The translations under genes and the position numbers were made by a program. Of a stretch of 56,579 nt of DNA, positions 19,243-27,416 are shown one piece after another (positions within the stretch are counted from its first letter, which is position 1; every line of letters begins with the position of its first letter). The notes beneath the pieces are model-generated. The model ran no database searches. It worked only from the letters and a program-made list of their open reading frames with translations, and was not told where the DNA came from. The stretch comes from an uncultured Schlesneria sp. GTDB lineage: Bacteria > Planctomycetota > Planctomycetia > Planctomycetales > Planctomycetaceae. The stretch lies in assembly GCA_903904835.1 (NCBI GenBank), contig CAIVEI010000178.1:1-56579 (forward strand), in the 5' to 3' direction.

Positions 19243-20964
19243 ATGGCTTCATTTTCAACAAAAATCGCCGCTGTGGCGTTAGGTTTCGCATTTGCTGGTT
19301 CTCTGTCAGCCGCCGACAAATTTAACCCAACCGACGATGCACTGAATTTCATCAACAAAATGAAGGTCAGTAAATATGACTGGCCACAATGGGGTGGTTC
19401 GCCTCATCGAAATAACACGCCCGCTGGAGAAAATATTCCATTCAAATGGAACCTCGAAACGGGAGAAAACGTCCTGTGGGCCTCGCCACTCGGTTCTCAG
19501 ACTTACGGAAATCCCGTGATTGCAAACGGCAAGGTATTTGTCGGTACGAACAATACTCACGGGTATCTGAAACGATACCCGTCGAAGATTGACCTCGGAG
19601 TTCTCCTCGCATTTGAAGAAAAAACAGGCAAGTTTTTGTGGCAGGCATCATCACCGAAACTCCCCACAGGTCGCGTTCATGATTGGCCACAACAAGGGGT
19701 CTGTTCCACCGTTTATTGCGATGACAAACGCCTTTGGTACAACACCAGCCGAGGCGAAGTCGTTTGTCTGGATGTCGAAGGGTTCCATGATGGGGAGAAT
19801 GACGGGCCTTTTAAAGCTGAAGCAAACGAGAATCTCGATGAGGCCGATATTATCTGGCGATACGACATGATGGGTGATCTTGGAGTTTCACAACACAATA
19901 TGTGTTCTTGCTCGATCACCTGTGTGGGGGACCGCTGTTTTGTTATCACAGGAAACGGAGTCGATGAAGGTCACATCAACTTACCAGCACCGAATGCACC
20001 CAGCTTTATTTGTCTGGATAAGAACACGGGTAAATTGCTTTGGACTGACAAGTCACCAGGATTGAATATTCTTCACGGACAATGGTCCAGCCCGTGCGTG
20101 TTCGAAGCAGGAGGGCGCGAGCAGGTCGTGATGGGTGGCGGAGACGGTTGGCTTTATAGTTTTGATCCGGCTGGCGACGGCAAAGGGGGGGCAAAACTGC
20201 TTTGGAAATTTGACGGTAACCCAAAAGAGTCACTCTATGTACTTGGCGGTCGATCGACCCGAAATCACCTCATTAGTACGCCCGTCTTCTACGATGGCTT
20301 TGTCTACGTCGGGATGGGTGAAGATCCTGAACATGGTGAGGGAAATGGGCATCTGTATTGTATCGATCCCACAAAACGTGGAGACGTGAGCCTCGAATTG
20401 GCGGTCGATGCTGAAGGGAAAGAGATTCCCCACAAACGATTGAAAGCAGTTGACTCCAGTAAAGGCGAAAAGGCAATCGCCAATCCGAACACGGCCGCCA
20501 TCTGGCATTACGATGCAGTTGACCGTAACAAGAACGGTAAGAAGGAATTCGAAGAAACCATGCATCGCACGATGGGCAGCGTCGCAATTAAAGATGACCT
20601 GCTATTTGTGACAGACATTGGTGGCCTCGTACATTGTGTCGATGCGAAGAAGGTCGTCGACGGAAAACCCGTAGTCTACTGGACTCACGATATGTTTTCG
20701 GCAGCCTGGGGTTCAGTGCTGATCGTCGACGGGAAAGTCTATGTGGGTGACGAAGACGGGGACATCACCGTTTTTGAACTTTCGAAAGAATTGAATGTTC
20801 TTGCCGAAAACAACATGATCAATTCTCTCTATACAACTCCGGTTGTGGCGAGCGACACACTTTTCATCGCCAATAAGAGCACATTGATCGCCCTGAAATC
20901 TGGAGCCAAGCTCAAAGGTGGGGTCAAGCAGGGCTCAACCGAAGATGCTGGCGGCAATGAATGA
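19243..20964 (+). CDS. Exported PQQ-like beta-propeller repeat protein
   Basis: A 573-residue protein with an N-terminal signal peptide ending near SLSAADK, then DWPQWGGSPHRNNTP, a WGG variant of the WRGP start of the neighbouring protein. Blades include TGKFLWQ, GEVVCLD, TGKLLWTD and DGWLYSFD. A CSCS cysteine cluster lies near residue 220. It is probably periplasmic or in the paryphoplasm-side compartment; substrate and cofactor are unknown. Its 3' end overlaps the coaE start by eight bases, hinting at translational coupling, although the two products have no obvious functional link. Confidence 0.88.
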   Translation: MASFSTKIAAVALGFAFAGSLSAADKFNPTDDALNFINKMKVSKYDWPQWGGSPHRNNTPAGENIPFKWNLETGENVLWASPLGSQTYGNPVIANGKVFVGTNNTHGYLKRYPSKIDLGVLLAFEEKTGKFLWQASSPKLPTGRVHDWPQQGVCSTVYCDDKRLWYNTSRGEVVCLDVEGFHDGENDGPFKAEANENLDEADIIWRYDMMGDLGVSQHNMCSCSITCVGDRCFVITGNGVDEGHINLPAPNAPSFICLDKNTGKLLWTDKSPGLNILHGQWSSPCVFEAGGREQVVMGGGDGWLYSFDPAGDGKGGAKLLWKFDGNPKESLYVLGGRSTRNHLISTPVFYDGFVYVGMGEDPEHGEGNGHLYCIDPTKRGDVSLELAVDAEGKEIPHKRLKAVDSSKGEKAIANPNTAAIWHYDAVDRNKNGKKEFEETMHRTMGSVAIKDDLLFVTDIGGLVHCVDAKKVVDGKPVVYWTHDMFSAAWGSVLIVDGKVYVGDEDGDITVFELSKELNVLAENNMINSLYTTPVVASDTLFIANKSTLIALKSGAKLKGGVKQGSTEDAGGNE

Positions 20965-21619
20965 TTCGTATTCTAGTACCGAATCGCAATCCATGACGCA
21001 CAATCCGATTCCTGTGATTGGTGTTGTCGGAGGGATCGGTTCAGGAAAAAGTGCCGTCGCCAATTGGGTGGCGGCACACGCCGATGTGGCGGTGATTGAT
21101 GCAGACAAACTGGGACATGACGCACTGAAGTCAACAGCTGTTAAAGACGCTCTTCTTCATCGGTTCGGTTCTGGTGTTTTCGGAGCAGACGGATTCATTG
21201 ATCGGTCTGTTTTGGCGAAACATGTCTTTGGAAATAACCCAGAACAGTTTGCATCCAGACATGATCTTGAACAGATCGTTCATCCGGAAATTGGTCGAAG
21301 AATTTCGGCCGACGTTGTTCTGGCGACGAATAACTGTCGAGCCGCTGTCTTACTTGATGCCGCCATCCTGTTAGAGGCAGGTTGGCGGGAATTGTGCGAT
21401 CTCGTGGTCTTCGTAGACACTCCCGACGCGATTCGATTGTCGCGAGTTCAGAAAAATCGCAACTGGACGGAAGACGAACTTCAGCGGCGCGAATCAAGTC
21501 AGTGGAGCCTGGATAGAAAACGGCAGGAAGCCGACGTCGTAATCATAAACGATCGCGATCTGGATTATGCGGGTGGACAGCTTCTCGAATTCCTTCGAAC
21601 TCGGAGCGTCGTTAAGTAG
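20957..21619 (+). CDS. coaE: Dephospho-CoA kinase
   Basis: Phosphorylates the 3' hydroxyl of dephospho-CoA, the last step of coenzyme A synthesis. The P-loop GVVGGIGSGKSAVA lies at the N-terminus, DADKLGHDAL is the conserved acidic motif, and LLDAAILLEAGW the family pattern; length about 220 residues is normal. The ATG at 20957 overlaps the upstream stop by eight bases; the ATG at 20993 (MTHNPIPVIG) is an equally good start by protein alignment to the family, and neither has a strong ribosome site. Confidence 0.94.
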   Translation: MNDSYSSTESQSMTHNPIPVIGVVGGIGSGKSAVANWVAAHADVAVIDADKLGHDALKSTAVKDALLHRFGSGVFGADGFIDRSVLAKHVFGNNPEQFASRHDLEQIVHPEIGRRISADVVLATNNCRAAVLLDAAILLEAGWRELCDLVVFVDTPDAIRLSRVQKNRNWTEDELQRRESSQWSLDRKRQEADVVIINDRDLDYAGGQLLEFLRTRSVVK

Positions 21620-21821
21620 TCTAAATTCAATTCGTAGATCATTTTCACCTTGGAATTAATGAAGAAGCGGTAAGGTCGGCAAAGGTTGTATTTTCGGAAT
21701 AATCCGCTTTTCCGTCAAATTCGACTCAAGCGACTCTGCGAATGATGCCGATTCTGTTGTTGGGCTGCGTAGAGTTTGCGCGGTTTTATCGATTTTCAGT
21801 CGCTTCGGCACCAGGGATGAA

Positions 21822-22043
21822 ATGATGCGACATCGCCTTCGACTATTTACCGGTGAAGAAGAGACGACTCAGGAAGTTGCCGAGAACGTCACCGTACGTT
21901 TGAGTGACATCTCGCGAGCTTTGCTCGACGCCGCTCGCTGGAATCGGACTTGGCTGGCAGATTTTGCCGATGATGAAATTCAGGTTTCAAGTGATCTTTA
22001 CGAGATCATTTCCGCATACATGCGATTGCGGCCAGGTGCGTGA
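21822..22043 (+). CDS. Small conserved hypothetical protein
   Basis: A 73-residue protein of mixed charge starting MMRHRLRLFTGEE and ending SAYMRLRPGA. No signal peptide or membrane segment is visible. It resembles short proteins of unknown function I recall from Planctomycetes, with the WLADFADDEIQVSSDLYE centre as the recognisable part. AGGGATGAA precedes the ATG. It stands alone between coaE and the glycerate kinase gene on the same strand. Function unknown. Confidence 0.7.
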   Translation: MMRHRLRLFTGEEETTQEVAENVTVRLSDISRALLDAARWNRTWLADFADDEIQVSSDLYEIISAYMRLRPGA

Positions 22044-22176
22044 AGAAGTTAAGCTCCGATCAAGAGCAGCATGATTTGCCGGTTCACGCATACGAATCGT
22101 GTCGGTCATTCCGCCTCGCACCGCTTGCCGTCAGTTTGCGTTAAGCGACTACTTACTATCTTTCGGATGACCAGAA

Positions 22177-23535
22177 GTGACTCTGCGAGATCAGGCAGAG
22201 GCCATTTGGAGCGCGGGTGTCGCCGCAGTTGACTCAGCGGCGCTGGTTCGACGTGCGATCCGGTGCGACGATAGCGCCATTACGGTCTCCGGTCAAAGAC
22301 TGGATATCGCATCAATTGGTCGGATCATCGTCATTGGCGCGGGAAAAGCCGGGGCTGGTATGGCCGCTGGCATTGAGTCATCGTTCGGAAGCGAATTGGT
22401 GGCGTCCAAGGTTTTTGGATGGATCAATGTCCCTTCAGGTTGTATTCGACCCTTGCAACAGATTCATTTGCATGCGGCCCGTCCTGCGGGAGTGAACGAG
22501 CCAACATCTGATGGGGTGTTTGGTTGTCAGCGCATACTCGAACTGGTGTCGTCACTCGATGAAAACGACTTGTGCCTGGTGTTGATATCTGGCGGCGGCA
22601 GTGCACTCTTACCCGCCCCGGTTCCTGGAATCAGCCTGGAAGACAAACTCAAGGTGACTCGTTGTCTCATGCGATCAGGAGCCACGATTCAGGAACTCAA
22701 TACCGTTCGCAAAAGACTCTCGCTCGTTAAAGGGGGTGGACTTCTGAGGGCGGCTAAGGCGGGGCGAATGATCGCCTTGATCATTTCAGACGTCCCGGGC
22801 GATCCTCTGGATATCATCGCGTCGGGGCCGACTGTCTGTGACACTGGTACCGCAAATGATGCTTTTGCGGTACTTCAAAAATACTCAACCCGCACAACCC
22901 ACAATTCAACTGTGCCCGACTCCGTCTGGAAGGTTCTTGAAGAGCAGATTCGAAAAGGCGACGCGCGAAATATTCCCGCAATTCATTGTCGAAACTGCAT
23001 CATCGGCAACAATCAAACGGCACTCGACGCAGCTGCGTCCCATGCACGATCGCTCGGTTTTGAAGTACGCGACCTCGGTACAAATCGCCAGGGCATTGCG
23101 AGCGACATTGGCGTCGAATTAGCAGAAATCTGCCTGACATCACGTCCCGAAGCCGTGGGAAAAGGTCTGTGTTTTTTGGGTGGAGGCGAACCTGTTGTCA
23201 GACTGGCTGCAACCGATCGACCTCGAAAGGGGGGCCGAAACCAGGAAGTGGCTTTGGCTGCGGGAGACCGTTGGGCAAATGAAGACATCCGACGCTTCGT
23301 CGTCCTATCTGGTGGGACTGACGGCGAGGATGGCCCTACCGACGCTGCCGGTGCATTTTATGACGCGGCGATCCAGGAGAACGCCCGAAAGCGTGGGTTA
23401 CAACCGAATGAGTTTCTTGCGATTAATGATTCGTACACATTTTTTGATCAGGTGGGTGGCTTGATTAAAACGGGACCAACTCACACCAACGTCATGGATT
23501 TGCAAATCGCACTCGTGTCTGGTGATGAGAGATGA
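22177..23535 (+). CDS. Glycerate 2-kinase (MOFRL/GckA type)
   Basis: A 452-residue kinase of the GckA/TtuD class that makes 2-phosphoglycerate from glycerate. The N-terminal domain shows IVIGAGKAGAGMAAG and the LISGGGSALLPAP phosphate-binding motif, then TIQELNTVRKRLSLVKGGGL. The C-terminal MOFRL domain contains LGGGEPVV, GRNQEVALA and LSGGTDGEDGPTDAAGA. A GTG start (22177) is used, without a clear ribosome site. Its TGA overlaps the ATG of the next gene (ATGA), so the pair is translationally coupled. Confidence 0.94.
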   Translation: MTLRDQAEAIWSAGVAAVDSAALVRRAIRCDDSAITVSGQRLDIASIGRIIVIGAGKAGAGMAAGIESSFGSELVASKVFGWINVPSGCIRPLQQIHLHAARPAGVNEPTSDGVFGCQRILELVSSLDENDLCLVLISGGGSALLPAPVPGISLEDKLKVTRCLMRSGATIQELNTVRKRLSLVKGGGLLRAAKAGRMIALIISDVPGDPLDIIASGPTVCDTGTANDAFAVLQKYSTRTTHNSTVPDSVWKVLEEQIRKGDARNIPAIHCRNCIIGNNQTALDAAASHARSLGFEVRDLGTNRQGIASDIGVELAEICLTSRPEAVGKGLCFLGGGEPVVRLAATDRPRKGGRNQEVALAAGDRWANEDIRRFVVLSGGTDGEDGPTDAAGAFYDAAIQENARKRGLQPNEFLAINDSYTFFDQVGGLIKTGPTHTNVMDLQIALVSGDER

Positions 23536-24137
23536 CTGTTGTTTTCAAGCTCGGTGGCAGTCTTCTGACGTTGCCCGGCCTCGAGGTAAAGCTTCAGACT
23601 GTCCTTGACCAATTCTCTGACAAAGATCGATTGATTATTATTGGTGGGGGCGCGTCCGCAAATGTTGTCCGCGACTGGAGCCGGATTCATCAACTGAGCG
23701 ACGAAACCGCTCATTGGCTTGCGATTGCCAGTACTGACCTGAATCGTCAGTTTATTGAAACATTATTATCGTTCAGGTCGGTCAGCAATCGTGAAGACGC
23801 GACTCGTCTATGGTCCTTAGACTCATCACCACTTCTATTGGATTGCAACCGATTTGTCAGAGTCGAAGAAGCAAAGTCGGGTGAACCGCTGCCACATAAT
23901 TGGCATATGACCAGCGACTCGATTGCCGCCTGGACGGCACTCCGCTGGCCTGCTGAGGAACTTGTCTTGATCAAGTCCGTCCCGATGCCCGTCAACATGA
24001 CGGATCTGGCCGCGAGCGATCGAGACCTGGTCGACCCTTACTTTCCCCAGATCGCTAAAGATCTTCGAAAGATCAGCTGGTGCAATCTTCGAGCCCCGCG
24101 AATTGTTATCGAGCCTTGGCTGTCGAATGACACTTGA
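23532..24137 (+). CDS. Small amino-acid-kinase family protein (MfnE-like)
   Basis: A 201-residue protein with the amino-acid kinase start VVFKLGGSLL and the second glycine motif IIIGGGASANVVRDW, then a Ser/Asp-rich active site region. It lacks the allosteric domains of aspartokinase. Compact kinases like this are known in methanogens as MfnE, a furan-kinase of methanofuran synthesis, and homologues occur with the methanopterin/C1 genes of methylotrophs and Planctomycetes. That assignment is an inference from size and motifs. It is coupled to the glycerate kinase by an ATGA overlap. Its stop codon abuts that of the convergent purQ. Confidence 0.75.
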   Translation: MTVVFKLGGSLLTLPGLEVKLQTVLDQFSDKDRLIIIGGGASANVVRDWSRIHQLSDETAHWLAIASTDLNRQFIETLLSFRSVSNREDATRLWSLDSSPLLLDCNRFVRVEEAKSGEPLPHNWHMTSDSIAAWTALRWPAEELVLIKSVPMPVNMTDLAASDRDLVDPYFPQIAKDLRKISWCNLRAPRIVIEPWLSNDT

Positions 24138-24953
24138 TCAGGCAAAGTAATCGATGCCGTTTTGAAACAGCTTCAGCCCCGCACCGCTTCCTTCAAGGTT
24201 CAGCCGAGTCCACTGAGGATGCTGAGTTGCAAATAGAAATCGTTCCGGGTGCGGCATTAACCCCAGAACTCGGCCGCTTGGATCGCTCAAACCAGCAATC
24301 TCGGCAACAGCCCCATTCGGATTCGCCTCCCAACGATCATTAATCGGGTTTGACGCCCCGTCGCTTCCCGCAGCCCAAGGCGCATACTGAATCGCAATCT
24401 GATGTTGATTTCGCCATGTTTCGACGACATCAGCACTGCGCGGGACAAGTCGACCCTCGGCATGTGCGATGGGAAGGTCCAGTTCCGAGATGTCGCGTAG
24501 AAACACGTTTTTCGATCCGCCAACGGTCAGATGAACCCAGCGAGCCGTATATTTGCCGTTATGATTCCATGTCAGCGTCGCATCGGCCTCGCTTCGATCA
24601 GATTTCCCCCAACCGGCGGCACCATAGGGCAAGACCCCGGCTTTCAACAATGTTTGAAAGCCGTTGCAGATTCCCAGCACCAGTTTGTCGGCGGTCAGGA
24701 ATTGGTGAACGACGTCACCCAAATGACCCCGAAGCTGACTGGAAAAGACGACCCCGGCACCGATGTCGTCTCCGTAACTAAAGCCTCCGGGTATGCACAG
24801 GATTTGATAGTCATCGAGAAGTGTCGGACGCTCGATAAGTCGAAACAAGTGGACTCGATCCGACCGACCACCGCACGAATCGAACGCATACGCCGTTTCG
24901 ACATCACAATTCGTTCCGGGCGCACGCAAAACACAAACGCGAGGCGATGCCAT
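24138..24953 (-). CDS. purQ: Phosphoribosylformylglycinamidine synthase, glutaminase subunit
   Basis: Supplies ammonia from glutamine to the purine-pathway FGAM synthase. The 271-residue class I amidotransferase has RVCVLRAPGTNCD at the start, the nucleophile Cys in LGICNGFQTL and the His-Glu pair in LMPHPERF near the C-terminus; FSYGDDIGAG fits the family. PurL and PurS are not in the window. Its stop TGA abuts, with no gap, the TGA of the convergent gene (TGATCA), so there is no intergenic terminator. Confidence 0.95.
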   Translation of the reverse strand: MASPRVCVLRAPGTNCDVETAYAFDSCGGRSDRVHLFRLIERPTLLDDYQILCIPGGFSYGDDIGAGVVFSSQLRGHLGDVVHQFLTADKLVLGICNGFQTLLKAGVLPYGAAGWGKSDRSEADATLTWNHNGKYTARWVHLTVGGSKNVFLRDISELDLPIAHAEGRLVPRSADVVETWRNQHQIAIQYAPWAAGSDGASNPINDRWEANPNGAVAEIAGLSDPSGRVLGLMPHPERFLFATQHPQWTRLNLEGSGAGLKLFQNGIDYFA

Positions 24954-25217
24954 CTTCCACGAGTTCCTTCATCGAAAACGACGTCTCCCGACAAATTCGA
25001 GGCGACCGCCGATTCCTGTTTTCAAGTCTCCATATCATACAAACGTGAGGCCGAGTCACAACCACGGTCGTCGCAGTTCCGTTTTCAAGCGGTTCTGATC
25101 CAGTGTCAGTTCTGCGGGTATCCGATTCAAAGGAGCCTGGATTTCCCTTCACGCGTGAACTTCATCGACATCACAGGTATTCTCCCCATTCTCAATCCAT
25201 TAACCGAAGGATCTTCG

Positions 25218-26621
25218 ATGTCCAATGAACAACGTCGTGACGAGTCTGAACCAGGGATGCCGCTTCATACGAAGATCTTCATCGGCTTGGTTATTGGGAT
25301 CGTTGCCGGGCTGATCGCAAATACCGTCGGCGCATCCGGGAAGGGGCTCGCGGGCGATGCCAACGCCAACGGACTGACCGATTGGCTCGACAACGTCATC
25401 TACTGGGTCGAGCCAATTGGGAAAATCTTTCTGCGTCTGATGTCCATGGTCGTCGTACCGATGGTTTTTTCGGCTTTGGCTCTGGCTGTTGTCGAGATTG
25501 GGGATCTGCGAAACCTAGGACGCATGGGACTTAAAACGCTTGGATTTACTGCGATCCTCTCTTCATGTGCGGTATTGATCGGTATCGGACTGGTCGGCTT
25601 CATGCAACCCGGCCGATCGCTCAGTGACGAGCAACGACAAAATTTGCTTGAAAAATATGCGGGCGACGCTACGAAAAAAATGATTAAAGCAAAAGAGGCA
25701 AAGCCGATTCGTGAAACAATCATAGACCTGTTTCCCGAGAACCCCTTACAAGAGATGGTTGGTGCCGTCGATGGTACGTCGAAGGGTAACGGGATGCTGG
25801 CGGTGATGGTGTTTGCACTCATCTGTGGCATGGCGGCCACAACCCGACCAGAGGAAACAAAGACATTCGTAAGTTGGCTCGAAGGACTATATGCGGTGTC
25901 GATGTCCGTCATCGAATTTGCAATGAAACTGGCACCGTATGGAGCGGGTTGTCTCGTATTTGCCCTCGCTGCAGAGATGGGCTTTGATATTCTTAAAACT
26001 CTGTTGTGGTTCGTCATCACCGCCATCCTCGGCTTGAGCCTACAATTATTCGCGGTCTATTCGATCGTCGTATTAGTATTCGCTCGAATGTCGCCATGGA
26101 AGTTTTTCTCAAATGTCTCGGAAGCAATGCTCGTCGCCTTCGGGACGTCGTCATCGAGTGCCACGTTGCCAACAGCAATGAAAGTCGCCAGCGACGAACT
26201 GAAACTCCCTTCGCGCGTTTCGAATTTCGTCCTGACAGTTGGAGCGACGGGCAATCAGAATGGGACGGCCCTTTACGAGGGAGTCGTCGTCTTGTTTCTG
26301 GCCCAGGTGATGGGTGTTGATCTTACCGCAGGTCAACAATTCACGGTCGTTCTTATGGCGATTCTGGCAGGGGTTGGAACGGCTGGCGTTCCCGGCGGTT
26401 CACTGCCCCTGATTATTGTGGTCATGCAGTCAGTCGGCGTCCCTGGTAGCGCGATCGCCATTATTTATGGCGTTGATCGTATCCTGGATATGTGCCGGAC
26501 CGTGGTGAACGTCACGGGCGACCTGGCAATTGCCGTCTGCGTGGCGAAGACCGAACCCGTCGACATGCTGATTGCCTTCGAGAGTAGCAACGGGCCAGCT
26601 TCGTTGTCAGAATCGACATAA
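25218..26621 (+). CDS. Dicarboxylate/amino acid:cation symporter (DAACS), altered NMDGT motif
   Basis: A 467-residue secondary transporter of the glutamate/aspartate/dicarboxylate family. The ATG at 25218 has GAAGGA just upstream; the reading frame stays open much further upstream but that part does not resemble the family. Hairpin HP1 has SSSSATLPTAMK. The conserved NMDGT is NQNGT here, so the Asp that helps form a sodium site in GltPh is Asn. The distal part keeps Asp and Arg in LDMCRTVVNVTGD, typical of acidic substrates. An extra acidic loop (about residues 135-185) separates early helices. It stands alone. Confidence 0.92.
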   Translation: MSNEQRRDESEPGMPLHTKIFIGLVIGIVAGLIANTVGASGKGLAGDANANGLTDWLDNVIYWVEPIGKIFLRLMSMVVVPMVFSALALAVVEIGDLRNLGRMGLKTLGFTAILSSCAVLIGIGLVGFMQPGRSLSDEQRQNLLEKYAGDATKKMIKAKEAKPIRETIIDLFPENPLQEMVGAVDGTSKGNGMLAVMVFALICGMAATTRPEETKTFVSWLEGLYAVSMSVIEFAMKLAPYGAGCLVFALAAEMGFDILKTLLWFVITAILGLSLQLFAVYSIVVLVFARMSPWKFFSNVSEAMLVAFGTSSSSATLPTAMKVASDELKLPSRVSNFVLTVGATGNQNGTALYEGVVVLFLAQVMGVDLTAGQQFTVVLMAILAGVGTAGVPGGSLPLIIVVMQSVGVPGSAIAIIYGVDRILDMCRTVVNVTGDLAIAVCVAKTEPVDMLIAFESSNGPASLSEST

Positions 26622-26662
26622 ACACTGGATAACGAAATCAAATCTCCGTTTGCGAGCCCATC

Positions 26663-27301
26663 ATGACTGAAGACTTTGTCCATGCCGACTTCAATCTGGG
26701 TACGCTTGATGTCGCTGACCTGGACGCCAACCCGATTCAACAATTCATTAAGTGGTACAACGAGGTCCAGGCGGCCGGGGTGTCCGAATATCCTGCGATG
26801 ACGTTGGCGACCTGTCCAAGTAACGGACGTCCTGCCTCTCGAATCGTTTACTTGCGTGGCTTCGATGAACGCGGTTTCGCGTTCTATACCAACTACAATA
26901 GTCGTAAAGGTGAAGAACTCGCCCAAAACCCACTCGCTTCTTTATGCTTCTACTGGAAAGAGCTTGAGCGACAGGTTCGAATCGAAGGTCGAGTTGATCG
27001 AGTCTCAGCAGCCGAATCCGATGCCTACTTCGCAGGCCGACCACTGAATAACCAACTCGGTGCCTGGGCTTCGTCTCAAAGCGGTCATCTTGAGTCCGCC
27101 CAGGTTCTGTATGCTAAAGTCGAAGAATTTCGTCAACGGTTCGCAGGCGCACCTATTCCGCGCCCTCCCCACTGGGGTGGTTATCGAATGGTCCCTGATC
27201 GTATGGAGTTCTGGCAGGGTCGCCCCAGCCGATTGCACGATCGATTCGCCTATGTCCTCGGCACTAACGGAACTTGGACCGTGCACCGCATCAATCCTTG
27301 A
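26663..27301 (+). CDS. pdxH: Pyridoxamine 5'-phosphate oxidase
   Basis: FMN enzyme that oxidises pyridoxamine or pyridoxine 5'-phosphate to pyridoxal 5'-phosphate. Diagnostic segments are in place: ATCPSNGRPASRIVYLRGF (FMN site), FYTNYNSRKGEEL, LASLCFYWKELERQVRIEG, and the C-terminal EFWQGRPSRLHDRF plus the closing HRINP. Length 212 residues is typical. It lies 41 bases after the symporter gene. Confidence 0.97.
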   Translation: MTEDFVHADFNLGTLDVADLDANPIQQFIKWYNEVQAAGVSEYPAMTLATCPSNGRPASRIVYLRGFDERGFAFYTNYNSRKGEELAQNPLASLCFYWKELERQVRIEGRVDRVSAAESDAYFAGRPLNNQLGAWASSQSGHLESAQVLYAKVEEFRQRFAGAPIPRPPHWGGYRMVPDRMEFWQGRPSRLHDRFAYVLGTNGTWTVHRINP

Positions 27302-27416
27302 TCGATCTTTTCACACAACAAAACCGATCTTGAATCGCTTTCGTTGACGTGCAATAGTCATTGGTCATCGTGCGGTTGAAAGGAATCTGACGTCACCGCT
27401 TACAGGGGGAGGAATC

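Noticed and set aside
24531-25217. Long open frame upstream of the DAACS start
   Set aside because: The frame runs antisense through purQ and only then becomes the transporter. The ATG at 25218 with its ribosome site marks the real start.
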